Assembly: GCA_026225945.1 (NCBI GenBank)
Contig: JAMJFZ010000181.1
Span: forward strand, 2,480,001 to 2,544,000
DNA from: Cricetomys ansorgei
Lineage: Eukaryota; Chordata; Mammalia; Rodentia; Nesomyidae
Length of the DNA: 64,000 nt
Direction: 5' to 3'
Positions 22,520 to 33,110 of this stretch are shown piece after piece (position 1 is the stretch's first letter; the number at the start of each line of letters is the position of its first letter). The position numbers were made by a program, and so were the translations under genes. The notes under the pieces are model-generated. The model saw only the letters and a program-made list of their open reading frames with translations. It made no database searches and was not told where the DNA came from.

Positions 22520-22610
22520 CTTGGCTTGGGTAGTAAGTGTGCTGCTTAGAAAGCTCTGGCCTTTGTTTTCGTCGGCCCAAATGGGAATAATAATAGAATA
22601 ACTTGGCAAA
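22520..22610 (+). mobile_element. MIR SINE fragment
   Basis: The text 'gtgctgcttagaaagctctg' and 'cccaaatgggaataataata' fits the MIR middle (family form ctcatctgtaaaatgggaataataatag). Confidence 0.45.
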
Positions 22611-22734
22611 GTGGTTGGCAGTTCAATAGCTCTTGTCGGTTCCAATTTGGGGAGCACAATGTATTAAAAATTAGTTATGTTTATCTGAAATTCAAATTTA
22701 TCTGGCCACCTTCTATTTTTCTGTGGCTAAATCT

Positions 22735-22812
22735 GGCAAGCTTAGATGTTAAAAATAATAATACCCTTCTCAGAACGTTATTGAGGTTAAATCAAACGCC
22801 ACACAGCATGAC
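22735..22812 (+). mobile_element. MIR SINE fragment
   Basis: The text 'aaaaataataatacccttct', followed by 'cagaacgttattgaggttaa', fits the MIR region 'ggataataatacctacctca ... ttgtgaggattaa'. It may be part of the same element as 22,520-22,610, split by 120 bases. Confidence 0.45.
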
Positions 22813-23859
22813 CAACAAGGAATTAGAGGGAAAAAAAACAATCCTAGTGATCTTTTTTTTTTCTCCTTTCCTGTGCCATTATCATCTAATTTGATTAAAC
22901 TTGTTCTACAGACTCCCGAGGTTTAAAGTAACACCAACGGCATCTGACTGGTGTTCTAGAGAAGGAAAATCTTTCTGAGTCACCTCCTACACCAAGGGCT
23001 TGAGGCGAGGTTAAAGACCTCTCAAATGAAGGCAAGAGTAAGCAAGGGTGTCTGGACATGACCTCACTGTGCTTTCTAAACGAGTGCTTCCAGCTGCTTC
23101 TAAGCTGTAAGCTGTGTTTTTTCTTATGACTAAGAATTCCGAGCCCCCTAGAAAGCCAAGGAAATCAGGGAAGATGACAAGGTAGGAAGCACTGCCCAAA
23201 CAGCATTTTGTCCAGTGCCTTGACAGCGATTCTTAGGAAAAGTCGGGAATGGGAGCCAGTTTGAGCTTTCCACTTCACTGCGCATGGCTGGTGTTCCCAT
23301 GACCCACCTCACCAAAGGCACCTTCAGATGTGGTGAGACATGATGCTGAACCAATTATAGGAACCCTCGTTAAGAAAAAGATGCAGAATTACAAATACAA
23401 AATTAGACATGAAACTGAATATTTACTTAGAATGAGAAATTATATCATGACAAATTACAGGAGTGCTGGAGAATTAGGCCCCCTTTCTTCTAAAACATCC
23501 TTGCGAGTGATTTGCTAGAAATGCTGACACAGAAATGTTTCTTGATTATAAACCCGGCTTCCTCTCTCCACCTAGAATCTTAGCAACCCAGGCGTTCACA
23601 CCAAGCACCCTGCACAGGAGAGACCGGTAACCTACCCTCATTAGTCTCGTCATATATTGTCTCTTGTACTTAAAAGAACACTTTCACAGCCGTGTTTATT
23701 ATACAAGCACTGCTGTAAGAATGTTGATGGAAAACAAAAGGTGGGAGGGAACTCTCACATCTCTGCCATCTTAACCGACCATCTGTTTCTTTTCTCTATG
23801 TTCCTTTCAGATTTTCACTCTCGTATACAACTCATAAGCCTGAAGCCATGGTGCTTTCA

Positions 23860-24210
23860 TGTGTTTTATGCTTCTTCTGTAACAGAATACCGCAGGCTGG
23901 GTAGTTTACGAATAGGAGTTATGGCTCTAGAAGGTGGGAAGTCCAAGGACTGGTACCATCATCTGGCTGTCCTCTGGGCTGTGTCCTAACATGGCTGTGA
24001 GACAAGCGAACAGAAGAGAGTAAGCAGGGAAAGAAAGGACTTTTTCTTTCATCAAAAGCCCACTCCCACGATAATTATTCTACTCCCACAATGACACGAC
24101 TAATCCATTCATGAAAGCCTCTGTGACCTAGTCACGTCTTAAGTCTCCCACCCCTCAACACTGGTTACAACAGCATTAAACATCAGCATCCATTTGGGAG
24201 AGGCCTTGTA
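23860..24210 (-). mobile_element. MLT1-type MaLR LTR, antisense
   Basis: The order is 'gtaacagaataccgcaggct', 'gggtagtttacgaataggag', 'aggtgggaagtccaaggact', 'gggctgtgtcctaacatggc', 'agcccactcccacgataatt', 'gactaatccattcatgaaag' and 'tgacctagtcacgtcttaag'. This is the standard antisense MLT1 arrangement and is nearly full length. Confidence 0.72.
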
Positions 24211-24419
24211 ACTAGAGCATACCTTTGAGTAGCTTTCAGGGTGTTTTCTGATTAGCAGGGTATCGTTCTCCCGTGTCTCTCCATAGTCTTCATCACCGAG
24301 ACATTTCAAGGCTGCTTGATTATTCCCTGTCCCACCATTGTTAAGAAATCAGATAAAGATGAACTTTGTAAAAGGGAACTGAATTTTAGGTTATCGTGAA
24401 CAGTTTCAAACTTTAAACA

Positions 24420-24451
<32 letters not shown>

Positions 24452-25789
24452 TATTTTGAAAAATTAAAACCCTGACAACATTGTAGCTCACACAGGAATA
24501 ACTAATCTGCCAATTTAAAGAGAAAAATCAGTTCAACCGTTTATTAGGTGTGGGCAGGAAAGAAACTATCAGCAGGGTGGCATTCCACTTTTCGACTTTC
24601 AGGGAGGTGGTTTGAAATCTGTTGAGCATGCCCCTCCTCATGAGGCGCCTGAGAAGAACAAACAGATTGCCATGTGACTGGACACTAGAGTGGACAATGT
24701 TTTCCTTAAGAAATGTTTCCTGATGGAAAGGATTCCTACTGGAGCCACACCACACCAATTTTATGGCAATAATTTAATTACGCCAATTAGAGCACACATT
24801 CCCCCCGAAGACATTATAGGACCCTCTCTGAGAGAGAAACGTTTGAACAAAATATTTCAACCATGCTCAGCCGTTTTCCCTTCCTGGGTGAAAATTAGGA
24901 GTTGAGTACACTATGATTCATAACTTCTCAGAACGGTTCCTGTGGGTGGACACACATCACTCACTCCCCCTTACAAGCCCAAGGCTACACCCCCTTACCT
25001 TTTACTTTCTGAACTTCTTGGTGGGGTGCAGCAACCAAACCACCCTGTGCAATTTTGACTTTTAGAATATTCAGCGTAAAAATCTAGAGCAGAAAAAAAA
25101 AAAAATCAAACGAAAACCTCCCATTTCAGATTCTCTCAGTGTCATGTCAGGCACCAAGCTCAGAGTGGGAAATGCCTTTTTCTGTGGCTTGGAACTGTCT
25201 CCACAGCCCATCGAATTTATAAGTAAAGGTGATTATGGCTCATCACAACTCACTTAGAGCAGCAGACCAAGATGGATATGAGCTACTAAAGTCACAGCTA
25301 AGGCAATTTTAGAGTGAGCCTTCCCCTTAATGGGCATGACTCATCTTATCCTGTGTTTTCCAATATATCAAAGGTTGTTGAAAAAGTCCCCCCTCCCCGA
25401 CTGAATCTCTCATGTTCTCACATAGAGGGCAGGAAGGAGGTCTGTGAAGATGGAGTGGAAGGTAAGTAGGCCAGAGCCAAAGGATGATCTATTTCGGCCG
25501 CAGGTGGATTAACTACTATGTTCTGCAGGTGTCAAGGCTTAGACCCTCCCCAACCCTGAGACTCTGAAGTCCGCTCAGCCTTTATGGCTTGGGATGAAAG
25601 GTAGAGTGTGAAGGGCATCTACAAGAACGGTTTGGACTGGAGCTCCTGGGCATCACCTTCGGAAGCAGTGACTCGCCTGGTCTCACAAGAATCTGACGCT
25701 TAAAAGACTTCTGCTGACAAAGGATAGGAAAGGATGTACATATTTATATTTGTTCTCTTAATTTTATAAAAGCCAGTGTCTATGTGAAC
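24211..25789. other. Repeat-poor intergenic block
   Basis: No gene was seen. A (CA)15 run is at 24,419-24,449. At 24,755-24,800 a homeodomain-rich string ('ggcaataatttaattacgcc' then 'aattagagc') stands in otherwise unique DNA, a candidate conserved non-coding element. Confidence 0.45.
24419..24449 (+). repeat. (CA)15 microsatellite
   Basis: A pure CA run of 31 bases. Confidence 0.97.
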
Positions 25790-26095
25790 CAGAAACGGGG
25801 CGGGGGGTGACATTCTGACCAGCCGATTTTCTCACTGAGGCATTTATAAAATGAAATTTTCTTTGCTTCCTATTTTTATGCTGTCTTCTAGTGTCGCTGG
25901 CACGGGTAACAATCATACTTGGCGCTTCTGTCGTGCTTTTCATCCAAAGATTTCAAAGTGCTCTGCCGCAGGATTTCATCCTCACAGCAGCACGGGGAGA
26001 AAGGTCAGCTCTGTTGTGCCTGGTGAGCAGGTGGGATGCGGGGAGGTGACGTGACTTAGATGTGTGCTCTGCCGAGCTCGCAGGCGGACGCGGGT
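25790..26095. promoter_or_regulatory. Isolated CpG-dense patch
   Basis: By hand count, 16 CpGs fall in about 306 bases, 13 of them between 25,890 and 26,095, in surroundings where CpG is rare. The patch carries a GC box-like 'ggggcggggggt' (25,797-25,808) and TGACGTGA (26,047-26,054), a CRE/ATF-type octamer that also occurs in reverse in the Cd47 promoter. No exon could be assigned. It could be a distal enhancer or a small unannotated promoter; both are inference. Confidence 0.35.
25930..26060 (-). mobile_element. MIR SINE fragment inside the CpG patch
   Basis: The text 'atttcaaagtgctctgccgc', 'aggatttcatcctcacagca' and 'gcggggaggtgacgtgactt' follows the antisense MIR end (family form 'taatcctcacaacaaccc ... 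gaggttaagtgactt'). It is GC-richer than typical. Confidence 0.48.
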
Positions 26096-26369
26096 TAGAA
26101 TATCATCTTCTTAATTTCTACTCAGTCTGCTCTTCATTCATCCCAGCTGATGGGAGCTCCTCTTCGCAGGACTGAACACAAGGCTCAAAACGACAGAGTA
26201 TGAACAGTTTGCTAAGTGTCTGACCCTAAAGAGAAACCGAAAATCCAAATAAAAGGAGTTTGATTTTTTTTGTTTGTTTGAGATTCTCTTTTCAGGCGTT
26301 AGGAACTTGAACAAACAAGCCAAAAACGTTGGTGCAAATCCACTGGGTGAAAATGGCTACCAGATTTTC
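26096..26369. other. Intergenic, nothing recognised
   Basis: Unique sequence between the CpG patch and an old L1, with no feature recognised apart from a short (gttt)n stretch at 26,269-26,279. Confidence 0.45.
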
Positions 26370-26755
26370 AATACTTGAAAATATCAAAGTATTGGCAAAG
26401 AAGCCCAGCAACATGATCTTAAAGTTTACAGTTGGGATGTAATTAGTACAACCACTAGGGGGGGGGGGGGGGAACAAAAAGCAACTTAGCCTTGGCTTGT
26501 AAAACAGATCATGCACATATACTTCAGTCCAATAATATTACTCCTACATGTAGCCTCAAGAAAAATTCTCACCCGTAGGCTCCAAGAGTATTCACACAAA
26601 TGCTTATAAAATGAAACATTATGCACTGCTGTAAATGAATGAGCCACATCTTCTCATAAAATCGAGTAAGTTCTATATCAATAAAGGAAAAAAAATAAGT
26701 CAGAATATGAAATAAAAAATGAATTTTTGTGAAGTTTTTTTTTTTTTTTGAAGCT
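26370..26755 (+). mobile_element. Ancient mammalian L1 (L1M) fragment
   Basis: The text 'aatatcaaagtattggcaaa', 'gttgggatgtaattagtaca', 'acca', then 'ccaataatattactcctaca' and 'ttcacacaaatgcttataaa' follows the end of L1 ORF2 and the 3' region typical of old L1M copies. A G15 run (26,458-26,472) has grown inside it. No frame is open. Confidence 0.55.
26458..26472 (+). repeat. G15 homopolymer
   Basis: Fifteen consecutive G. The length is likely to be unreliable in sequencing. Confidence 0.97.
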
Positions 26756-27499
26756 CAAAAGTAAGATAAGCACATACATGATTAGAGGAGCATGCATCCC
26801 ATTGAACTAGGGCTGGGGTTAGAAGTAAAGAAGCAATCACAACGCAAGTGGGATGATCTTGGAGAAATCAAGGCCCTAAGACTGGGGAGCAGCACAGAGC
26901 AGCTCAGGGTGAGCCCTGGGTAGTAGGTTCTGCTTCATCATCCCATGTATGTGACATGTTACTTCCAGGCATTATAAAATAATTTAAGTCAGGGCTAATG
27001 AAGTAACCATGGAGAAAACAGTCTTCAGTGAAGGTACGTGTGCAGTGTTTAACTGATTGTTTAAAGACTATAAGCAATTAAAAATTTTGAGGGACATTTT
27101 TTTGAAAAGTATCTTAAGTCAAGAAAGCTTTCAAAATAAGGATGTCGTGAAAAGATGTATTATCACGAGTTTGGAACTAGTTTAGGTAAATGAGAAGTGA
27201 GACCTGAAAACTCAATAAAAGTTCTGGGGAAGTGTATTACCCAAAGATTTTAGGGAAATTCAAATGAGGAAGAGACGAAAGATGTTTGAAACAAAGAAAT
27301 AAAGAAGGTGTGGGGACATTTTTCTTAACTCTAAGGCTGCTCAAGAGTAAAAACCTAGGTACTAGCTCGAAGTCGTTGAGAGGGCGTGTAGGTATAGCCT
27401 TCCAGAAGGCACTTTAGAGGTAAGATGCAGTGGCTTTAACTATGCTTTCAAGGCTTTGTTCAAGAAGGTCAAGGAAAGTTCTCCTAACGAAATCATTAG
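26756..27499. other. Intergenic, nothing recognised
   Basis: AT-rich unique sequence. It may include unrecognised old L1 sequence between the two L1M fragments. Confidence 0.4.
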
Positions 27500-27705
27500 A
27501 GCCCTAAAAATATTCACAGCAACATTACCTTTCACAGCAAAAATTAGCCTAAATACTGAACAATTGGAAAGTGGTTAAATAAAATATTGAGAATCCTCAA
27601 TGGAGTCCATACAACTATTATTAATGGGATTTTAAAAGATGTCCATTGATGTGAAAATGGCCCCCAAACTATTTTCACTGCCCAATTTTATATTCATGAC
27701 ACTCA
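27500..27705 (+). mobile_element. Ancient mammalian L1 (L1M) 3' fragment
   Basis: The text 'tattcacagcaacattacct', 'attggaaagtggttaaataa', 'ggagtccatacaactattat' and 'aaaagatgtccattgatgtg' follows the L1M ORF2/3' UTR junction. It may belong to the same insertion as 26,370-26,755. A degenerate CA tract follows. Confidence 0.58.
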
Positions 27706-28639
27706 CACACACACGCACACCCACACAAACACAGATACACACGAACATGTGGGAGATGTGAAAGGTTTAGCGACTGCTGTATTAGAAGCTCCGATACAAT
27801 TTCCAGTTCCTTCTTTGTTTCACTCACAATGTCAATAGGCAATTTCCTAGATGAACAATGCCATATGACTATCATTTAAAAGAGTAGAAAGTATCTTCAA
27901 CACAGGGGAAGATACAAGAATGGTAGTTAATAGGCCGGAGCCATAAAATGTTCATTGTAGGGCAGCCAACTATCCCTTCTTGTCACGGATTCTCTGTTTA
28001 AGCAAAGGAAAGTGAGGACAGTTGGCCATCAGCATACCTTTGGATTGAGAGCCTTATTCTAATGAGAACATGTCCCCTCTAAATTTCAACCTTCGTCTGA
28101 ATAATTCCCTCAGTCTCCACACAGATATGGCTCTTGTGATCTTGCAGATTTCTGGGTAGTTACATGTGTATCAACACTGTCTACCGAGCTTAGCTACATC
28201 ACTCAGTCTCATGTGAATGCAGATAGGTCACTGTTGTGTTGAGGAAGAGGAGCCTGTCTGTGCCTCCTTCTTGGCATTGCGTATATTCTATCCTTTTGTA
28301 GAGCGTGAGTGGCACATGTGTCCAGTTGCCAGAGGAAATCTGAGCCCTATGAAATGCAGTTGGACAGGTGAAGCAAGTGCTGCTCCCCCTAAGGCAAAGG
28401 CTCTGTGGAAGAGTAACGACTCAGGCTCCCAGCCTGAGTCAGGCTCAAGCTCCCCAGTGAGCTTCCTACCCAACCACAGCAAATCCTCTCCCACAGTAGA
28501 TCTTCAGAAAAATGTTTCTGGAGTGCTGTGTGGTAGAACCAACGGCAATATCTGTGTCCCTGAGAGGCACAGTGAGTGGCAGGTGAGAGGGCAGCAAGGA
28601 ACCAGGATGATCGCCTCTGAGGGAAGTTTCTTCCACTTC
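27706..28639. other. Intergenic; chance 168-codon frame
   Basis: A 168-codon frame runs on + from 28,217 to 28,723, but its last 25 codons are a MIR and its body matches no domain I know. A 20-base phrase is partly repeated near 28,420-28,450 ('ctcaggctccc', 'gtcaggctcaa'). I do not call a gene. Confidence 0.45.
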
Positions 28640-28795
28640 CCAGTGGCTAGAGTACCTTGGACCAGCTACTTGCCCAATCTCTTGAGCCTCAGCTTCCTCG
28701 GGAATGAAATGGATGGAGTGTGATATTGTCACATATACCAGAGGGTTGTAAGGACTGTATAGGTAGCAAGAATTCCGAGCAGTGCCTGTAAATGG
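28640..28795 (+). mobile_element. MIR SINE
   Basis: The text 'ccttggaccagctacttgcc', 'cttgagcctcagcttcctcg', 'ggaatgaaatggatggagtg', 'agagggttgtaaggactgta' and 'gagcagtgcctgtaa' follows the MIR consensus in order. It is one of the better-preserved MIRs here. Confidence 0.68.
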
Positions 28796-29694
28796 GTGTG
28801 CAAAAAGGTACCCCGAAATTCAGTAGTACCAAGGACCAGAAAGGCTAGAAGGCAGACTGACGAGAGTGGGTGGTTGAGAGTGGGTTGGGATGAAGTCTTC
28901 ACAAAGCCTCAGTGGGGAAGGTCCAGATCTGTCATAAGTTGCGATGAGAGGGGAGAGTTTCATACCTCTGCAAGCAATCAGAAGAGAGTCATCCAGAGAA
29001 TGAAATGGGGACTTGGTGTCATGGCTGACAGAGTCACCACCTGGGTCTCCTCCTGTAGTCCGAGCTACAATCTATGAGAGAATTTATTTCCAGGCCACTC
29101 CTCATACCACAGCTTCCAACTAGTGGGATAGTCCCTTCCTGCCAGGTGGGAGAGATCTGTTAGCTGACTCTGGAGAAACCCCTTAGGGTTTTACTGTGTC
29201 CTTAGACTCTTCAGTTGCCTACATTCTTCCTTGCAGCCTTCCATCCTTCTTTTAATTAGGACCAGTCCCCTCTAGCCTCCTTCATCCAGGTGGTGAGGAG
29301 CATTAAGTACAACCACAGTCTTCCTTCAGGAACAATGTTTAATGTTGTCTTATGTAAATTCTCTTTGGTTTTACTTTTTGAACATACACGATCTAAAAAA
29401 CAAAACTGAAAAAAAAGAAAGAAAGAAAGCAAATGAAATTAAGAAATACATTCTGAACTCAGGTGTCCATCTGGGCAGGGAGAAAACAGAGTGAAGGAAC
29501 TGTACTGTAAAAAGGAGACTGAAGATGTAAAATAATTCGTTGGCTCAGGAAAAAAAAAAAAAAAAAAACAACCCAAAAACTAGCAAATAGGGGAAAATGC
29601 AAACAAGTGTTAACCTTGGTTAAGAATGGTGTCTTATATCTACCTGGTCCTTGAATTCTTATTATTCTGAGGAAGAATTAAGAAATAAAGACGG
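28796..29694. other. Intergenic, no gene seen
   Basis: Contains A-rich runs with (gaaa)n at 29,394-29,432 and an A19 run near 29,550-29,568. No exon was recognised. Confidence 0.45.
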
Positions 29695-29938
29695 AAATCA
29701 GACAGCATCACTGATAAAGCCCTTGCAGCATGAAGATCTTAGTTTGGTCACCGGAACCCATGTAGGAGTGAGGCGTGGTGGAGCACACATTTGATCCACC
29801 ATGAAGGAGATAAAGATGGGCACACCACTGGGGTTTGCTGGCTTCTTTGAAAATATCAGACCTGTTTGGAACCCAGTCTTAAGGGAGAGGTGAGGAGCTG
29901 GAGGAACAATAGCCCAGATTATCCTCTTGTAGAGACAA

Positions 29939-29985
<47 letters not shown>
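29695..29985 (+). mobile_element. B4 family SINE with (CA)21 tail
   Basis: The text 'cactgataaagcccttgcag', 'catgaagatcttagtttggt', 'caccggaacccatgtaggag' and 'tgaggcgtggtggagcacac' matches the B4 body, followed by a CA tract at 29,941-29,983. It shares its layout with the copy at 45.1 kb. Confidence 0.7.
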
Positions 29986-29988
<3 letters not shown>

Positions 29989-30464
29989 AAAGACACAACG
30001 CCACCTAAGCCTACACCCTAATTCTTTACAAGTGAAGCAGGATGCAGTGGAGGAGACTCTAGGGGTTACTACAAGATACTGCTTACCTGTCAGAGTCCAG
30101 AGAGATGAGGAAAGAACATGCTTTCTGAGCACTTGGGAAGTGGTGCGCACTACTAGACAACATATGTTCATTAAGCCTGGGTCATGCCTTTTTGTTTTTC
30201 TCCCAGTGGAGAGCACCAAAGGTATCAATTTGTTTAATTATAGTGAGTATTTGAAACGGCTGATCATATTGGCTTTGTGACTAAACTGGAAAATATCGCT
30301 AAATTAGCTGAGCGTCATTCCATCTCTCATTCCTTCCTTTGTTCCTGCCTTCATTCAGTAAGCATTACTCCTACATTCTACACTGTGCCAGAAAGCCATA
30401 GCACCCTTTGAAACTAAGGAGCACATTGTCAACTTCAACCTAGAGAAACTTTCTGAATATGTTT
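29986..30464. other. Intergenic; weak L2-like text
   Basis: At 30,340-30,400 'ccttcattcagtaagcatta' and 'cactgtgccagaaagcc' recall an L2/MIR 3' motif. Nothing else was recognised. Confidence 0.35.
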
Positions 30465-30647
30465 CTAAAATGTGGCCTACGACCAAAAGCACCAGAATAG
30501 CATATGGTGCTTGTTAAAAATGCACATTCCTGGAGTCACGTCTCGGATACACTGAATCCAAATTTCAGGAAATGAGACTCAGGGATCAAGCACATTGAAC
30601 ACATGTCCTGAGTGATTCGTTAACACCCTGGAGTTTGAGAACCACTG
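30465..30647 (+). mobile_element. MER5A-type hAT (Charlie) transposon
   Basis: The text 'aaaagcaccagaatagcata', 'tggtgcttgttaaaaatgca', 'gaaatgagactcagggatca' and 'ctggagtttgagaaccactg' tracks MER5A through to its right inverted repeat 'tttgagaaccactg'. The left repeat is eroded. This is a DNA transposon fossil predating the rodent radiation. Confidence 0.72.
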
Positions 30648-30720
30648 TGAAGTCATTCGCTACTCTTCAAAAATTATCAGCATCTTAGTTAGTTGTTTGA
30701 ATTCTAATACATACCTGAGC

Positions 30721-30862
30721 TGGCCAGGTATGGTGACACACACCTTTAATCCCAGCATCTAGGAAGCAGAGACAGATAGAACCCTGTGAGTTTGAGGGTA
30801 GCCTGGTCTACATAATAAGTTCCAGACCACCCAGGGCTATATAAGTGAGACCCTGTCTCATT
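30721..30862 (+). mobile_element. B1 SINE
   Basis: A full-length B1: 'ccaggtatggtgacacacac', 'ctttaatcccagcatctagg', 'gtttgagggtagcctggtct', 'agttccagaccacccagggc' and 'gtgagaccctgtctcattca'. The A tail has expanded into a 190-bp purine microsatellite. Confidence 0.9.
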
Positions 30863-30863
30863 C

Positions 30864-30865
30864 AA

Positions 30866-30913
<48 letters not shown>

Positions 30914-30915
30914 AA

Positions 30916-30959
<44 letters not shown>

Positions 30960-31055
30960 AGGAAGGAAGGAAGGAAGGAAGGAAGGAAGGAAGGAAGGAA
31001 GGAAGGAAGGAAGGAAGGAAAGGAAGGAAGGAAAGAAAGAAAAGAAAAGAAAAAC
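30864..31055 (+). repeat. (GAAA)n then (GGAA)n purine microsatellite
   Basis: About 97 bases of gaaa units pass into about 60 bases of perfect ggaa units at 30,960, then degenerate to gaaag/aaaag. All bases are purine on this strand, so triplex formation is possible. The long Ser/Phe and Lys/Glu frames across it are artefacts. Confidence 0.98.
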
Positions 31056-31479
31056 ACAAAACAAAAAACTTAGTCTATCAAATTTACGCATGACTGAAAG
31101 TTGGAAGTAAAGCTGACAAAACAGATTAAAGAATCAAACTTAAGTCAAAGGACCTTGAAAAGGAGAAGGATGGAATGAAATTAACAATATACACTTAATA
31201 GGGTTAAATGTTAAGTTTTGCATCCAAGTTCAAAGAATCAACTACTTAAATACAAGGTAGGAAAGCGTCAGATTGACAGCAGTTCACTTGATAAAGATTT
31301 AAAGTTCAATGAGAGTCAAAAAGGGGGTATTATTTTTAACAGAAACTACTACAAATTTTAGAAGACATTAGTAGAAACTGAACTTAAGGGGAAGGGGTAA
31401 AACTGTGCTCATCACTTCATGTACTGGTGAGGCGCAGCTACTTTTGAATATTTAAAAATGCAAATACTTGAAATAACCT
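31056..31479. other. Intergenic, nothing recognised
   Basis: AT-rich unique sequence. Confidence 0.45.
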
Positions 31480-31825
31480 TGTTTTAGCTTGGATGTTGGA
31501 TGTTAGTGAAGGCTTGCTCCCCAGGGTGGCACAGTCAGAAGTGGTGGAACCATCAGGACCCTCTGGGAGGGTATTCAGCCACAGGCTGTGAGCCCTTGAA
31601 GAGGACTGTAGGCATGTGGTCTTTGTCCATTTCCTTCTGCTTCCTGGAGCATGGGCTGTAAGTTTGACTTCACCATGCCTTCCATCATTTCTTACCTACC
31701 CCCAAGTCATGGGGCAGCCTCAATTTTGTGATAGCATCTCCACAGCCATGAGCCAAAATAAGCCTTTTCTTTTTATAAATTAGCTGCCTCGAATATTGTT
31801 ATGGTGACAGGCAACTGATAAAACC
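31480..31825 (+). mobile_element. MaLR-type LTR
   Basis: The text 'gcttggatgttggatgttag', 'ccttctgcttcctggagcat', 'tccacagccatgagccaaaa' and 'taagccttttctttttataa' ends in 'gttatggtgacaggcaactg', followed by 'ataaaacc'. The order and the 'gagccaaaataagcc ... gtgacagg' ending are those of a rodent MaLR-related LTR; the subfamily was not determined. Confidence 0.6.
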
Positions 31826-31834
31826 TGTCTTTTT

Positions 31835-33110
31835 ATTCTTATTATTTTTTCATTATTACTGATTTTTAAGTTTTTATACATTTTAAATTAAAATAGTTTT
31901 AATTTCCTCCTTCCCCTTGCTCCCTCCCGCCCCTCACAGGGATCTACTCTCTAAACTCTTCCATACCCTCCAACTCCCAAATTAGTGTTTCTCTTTATAT
32001 CATCATCATCATTATTATTATATATACATGTGTATATGTATGCATAAATATATAAATGCAACCTCCTGAGTCTGTTTTAGTTATTTGTGTACATCTGGTC
32101 TCCGGATGACCACTTTTTATTGCTAACCAATCAGGGAACTCATCCCTGGGAAAGGCTAATTCTCCCTCTCCTGGTAAAGTCGTTACCCACCTGTAGTTCT
32201 TTGTCGAGGGATGGGATCCTCTGAAGCTTCCCCCTTCTCCCATAGCATGTCTATTGATATTGCTATTGTTCTGGCTCTGTTTATGCAGCCATTTCTAGGA
32301 GATACTATTTCATAGATGGCCTCCTGATATTCAAGCTCTTATAATCTTTCTGTCCTCCCTTCTGTAACGTTCTCTGAGCCATAGAATCAGGAGCTATGCT
32401 GTAGATGTATCCGTTTGGACCGGGATCTCTGCTTCATGTCCGGTTGTGGTTTTCTGTGATGGCCTCCATTTGCTGTAAAGAGAAGCTTCTTTTATGAGGG
32501 CCAGTGATACACTTATCTATGGTGTAAGGATAAGATTTGAATGGAGCAAGGAATTTTAGCAAAGTAATCGTAGTAGATTACTTTCTAAAGTACATAACCT
32601 CACTAACCCTGGGACATTGGCTAGGTTTCCAGTATCAAGCATGATTTCCCTCCTGTTGAACGCTCTTAAGCTCAATTTGACAGCTGATCATTACCACTAA
32701 CATATGAGTGCCACTTATTTCACCTTTTGGGATATCTTGCCATGCTGTTGGTTGTTGTTGTTGTTCCCAGGTGTTACTGCTGGGTAGGACTATTACTTGC
32801 TTCTCTTCCTTGGCAGTTTGCATAGAGTTTTCTAGTACTATGGAGGCAAAATTTGGAGACTTTAGGTTAGATCCAGCTCAAATAATCCAAGTACTGTGTC
32901 CTAAGTGTGCAGTGACTGCAGCAATAGGGGCTTACCTTCAACTTCTGACAGGCAGCCAAGGGCTACATCAATAGTCTGTATTGTTTTGGATGTCACTTGA
33001 ACTACTGTGACCAACTACTCAAAAGAAGGTTTCTCCTGACAGTACTGGTTTTTGTTGTTGTTAGTCTGTGGTTCTTGTGGGGAGCATTGTCAGCCCAAAT
33101 GATTTAACTT
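31835..33110 (-). mobile_element. Rodent L1 (Lx-like) 3' UTR repeat, antisense
   Basis: A T-rich start fits an antisense A tail. It is followed by a long stretch that is shared, diverged, with 49,665-50,480: 'gtagatgtatc', 'tgattccctcttattgagt'-like text ('tgatttccctcctgttgaac' here), 'gagtgccacttatttcacc', 'gcaataggggcttacct' and 'ggcagccaagggctac'. I take it as the 3' UTR of an old rodent L1 (Lx group). The family name is inference; the homology between the two copies is visible. Confidence 0.5.

Larger units (their letters stand above)
19593..23855. other. Repeat-poor intergenic block with old MIR fragments
   Basis: No coding exon was recognised. A20+ runs lie at 20,507-20,529 and a T16 run near 20,790. 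Young SINEs and LTRs are absent. MIR fragments and a homeodomain-site cluster are listed separately. Confidence 0.5.

Noticed and set aside
28217..28723. 168-codon + strand frame
   Set aside because: Its end lies in a MIR, it has no domain or splice support, and a frame of this length can occur by chance in 64 kb.
30746..31093. Long Phe/Leu/Ser and Lys/Glu frames
   Set aside because: They are translations of the GAAA/GGAA tract at a B1 tail.
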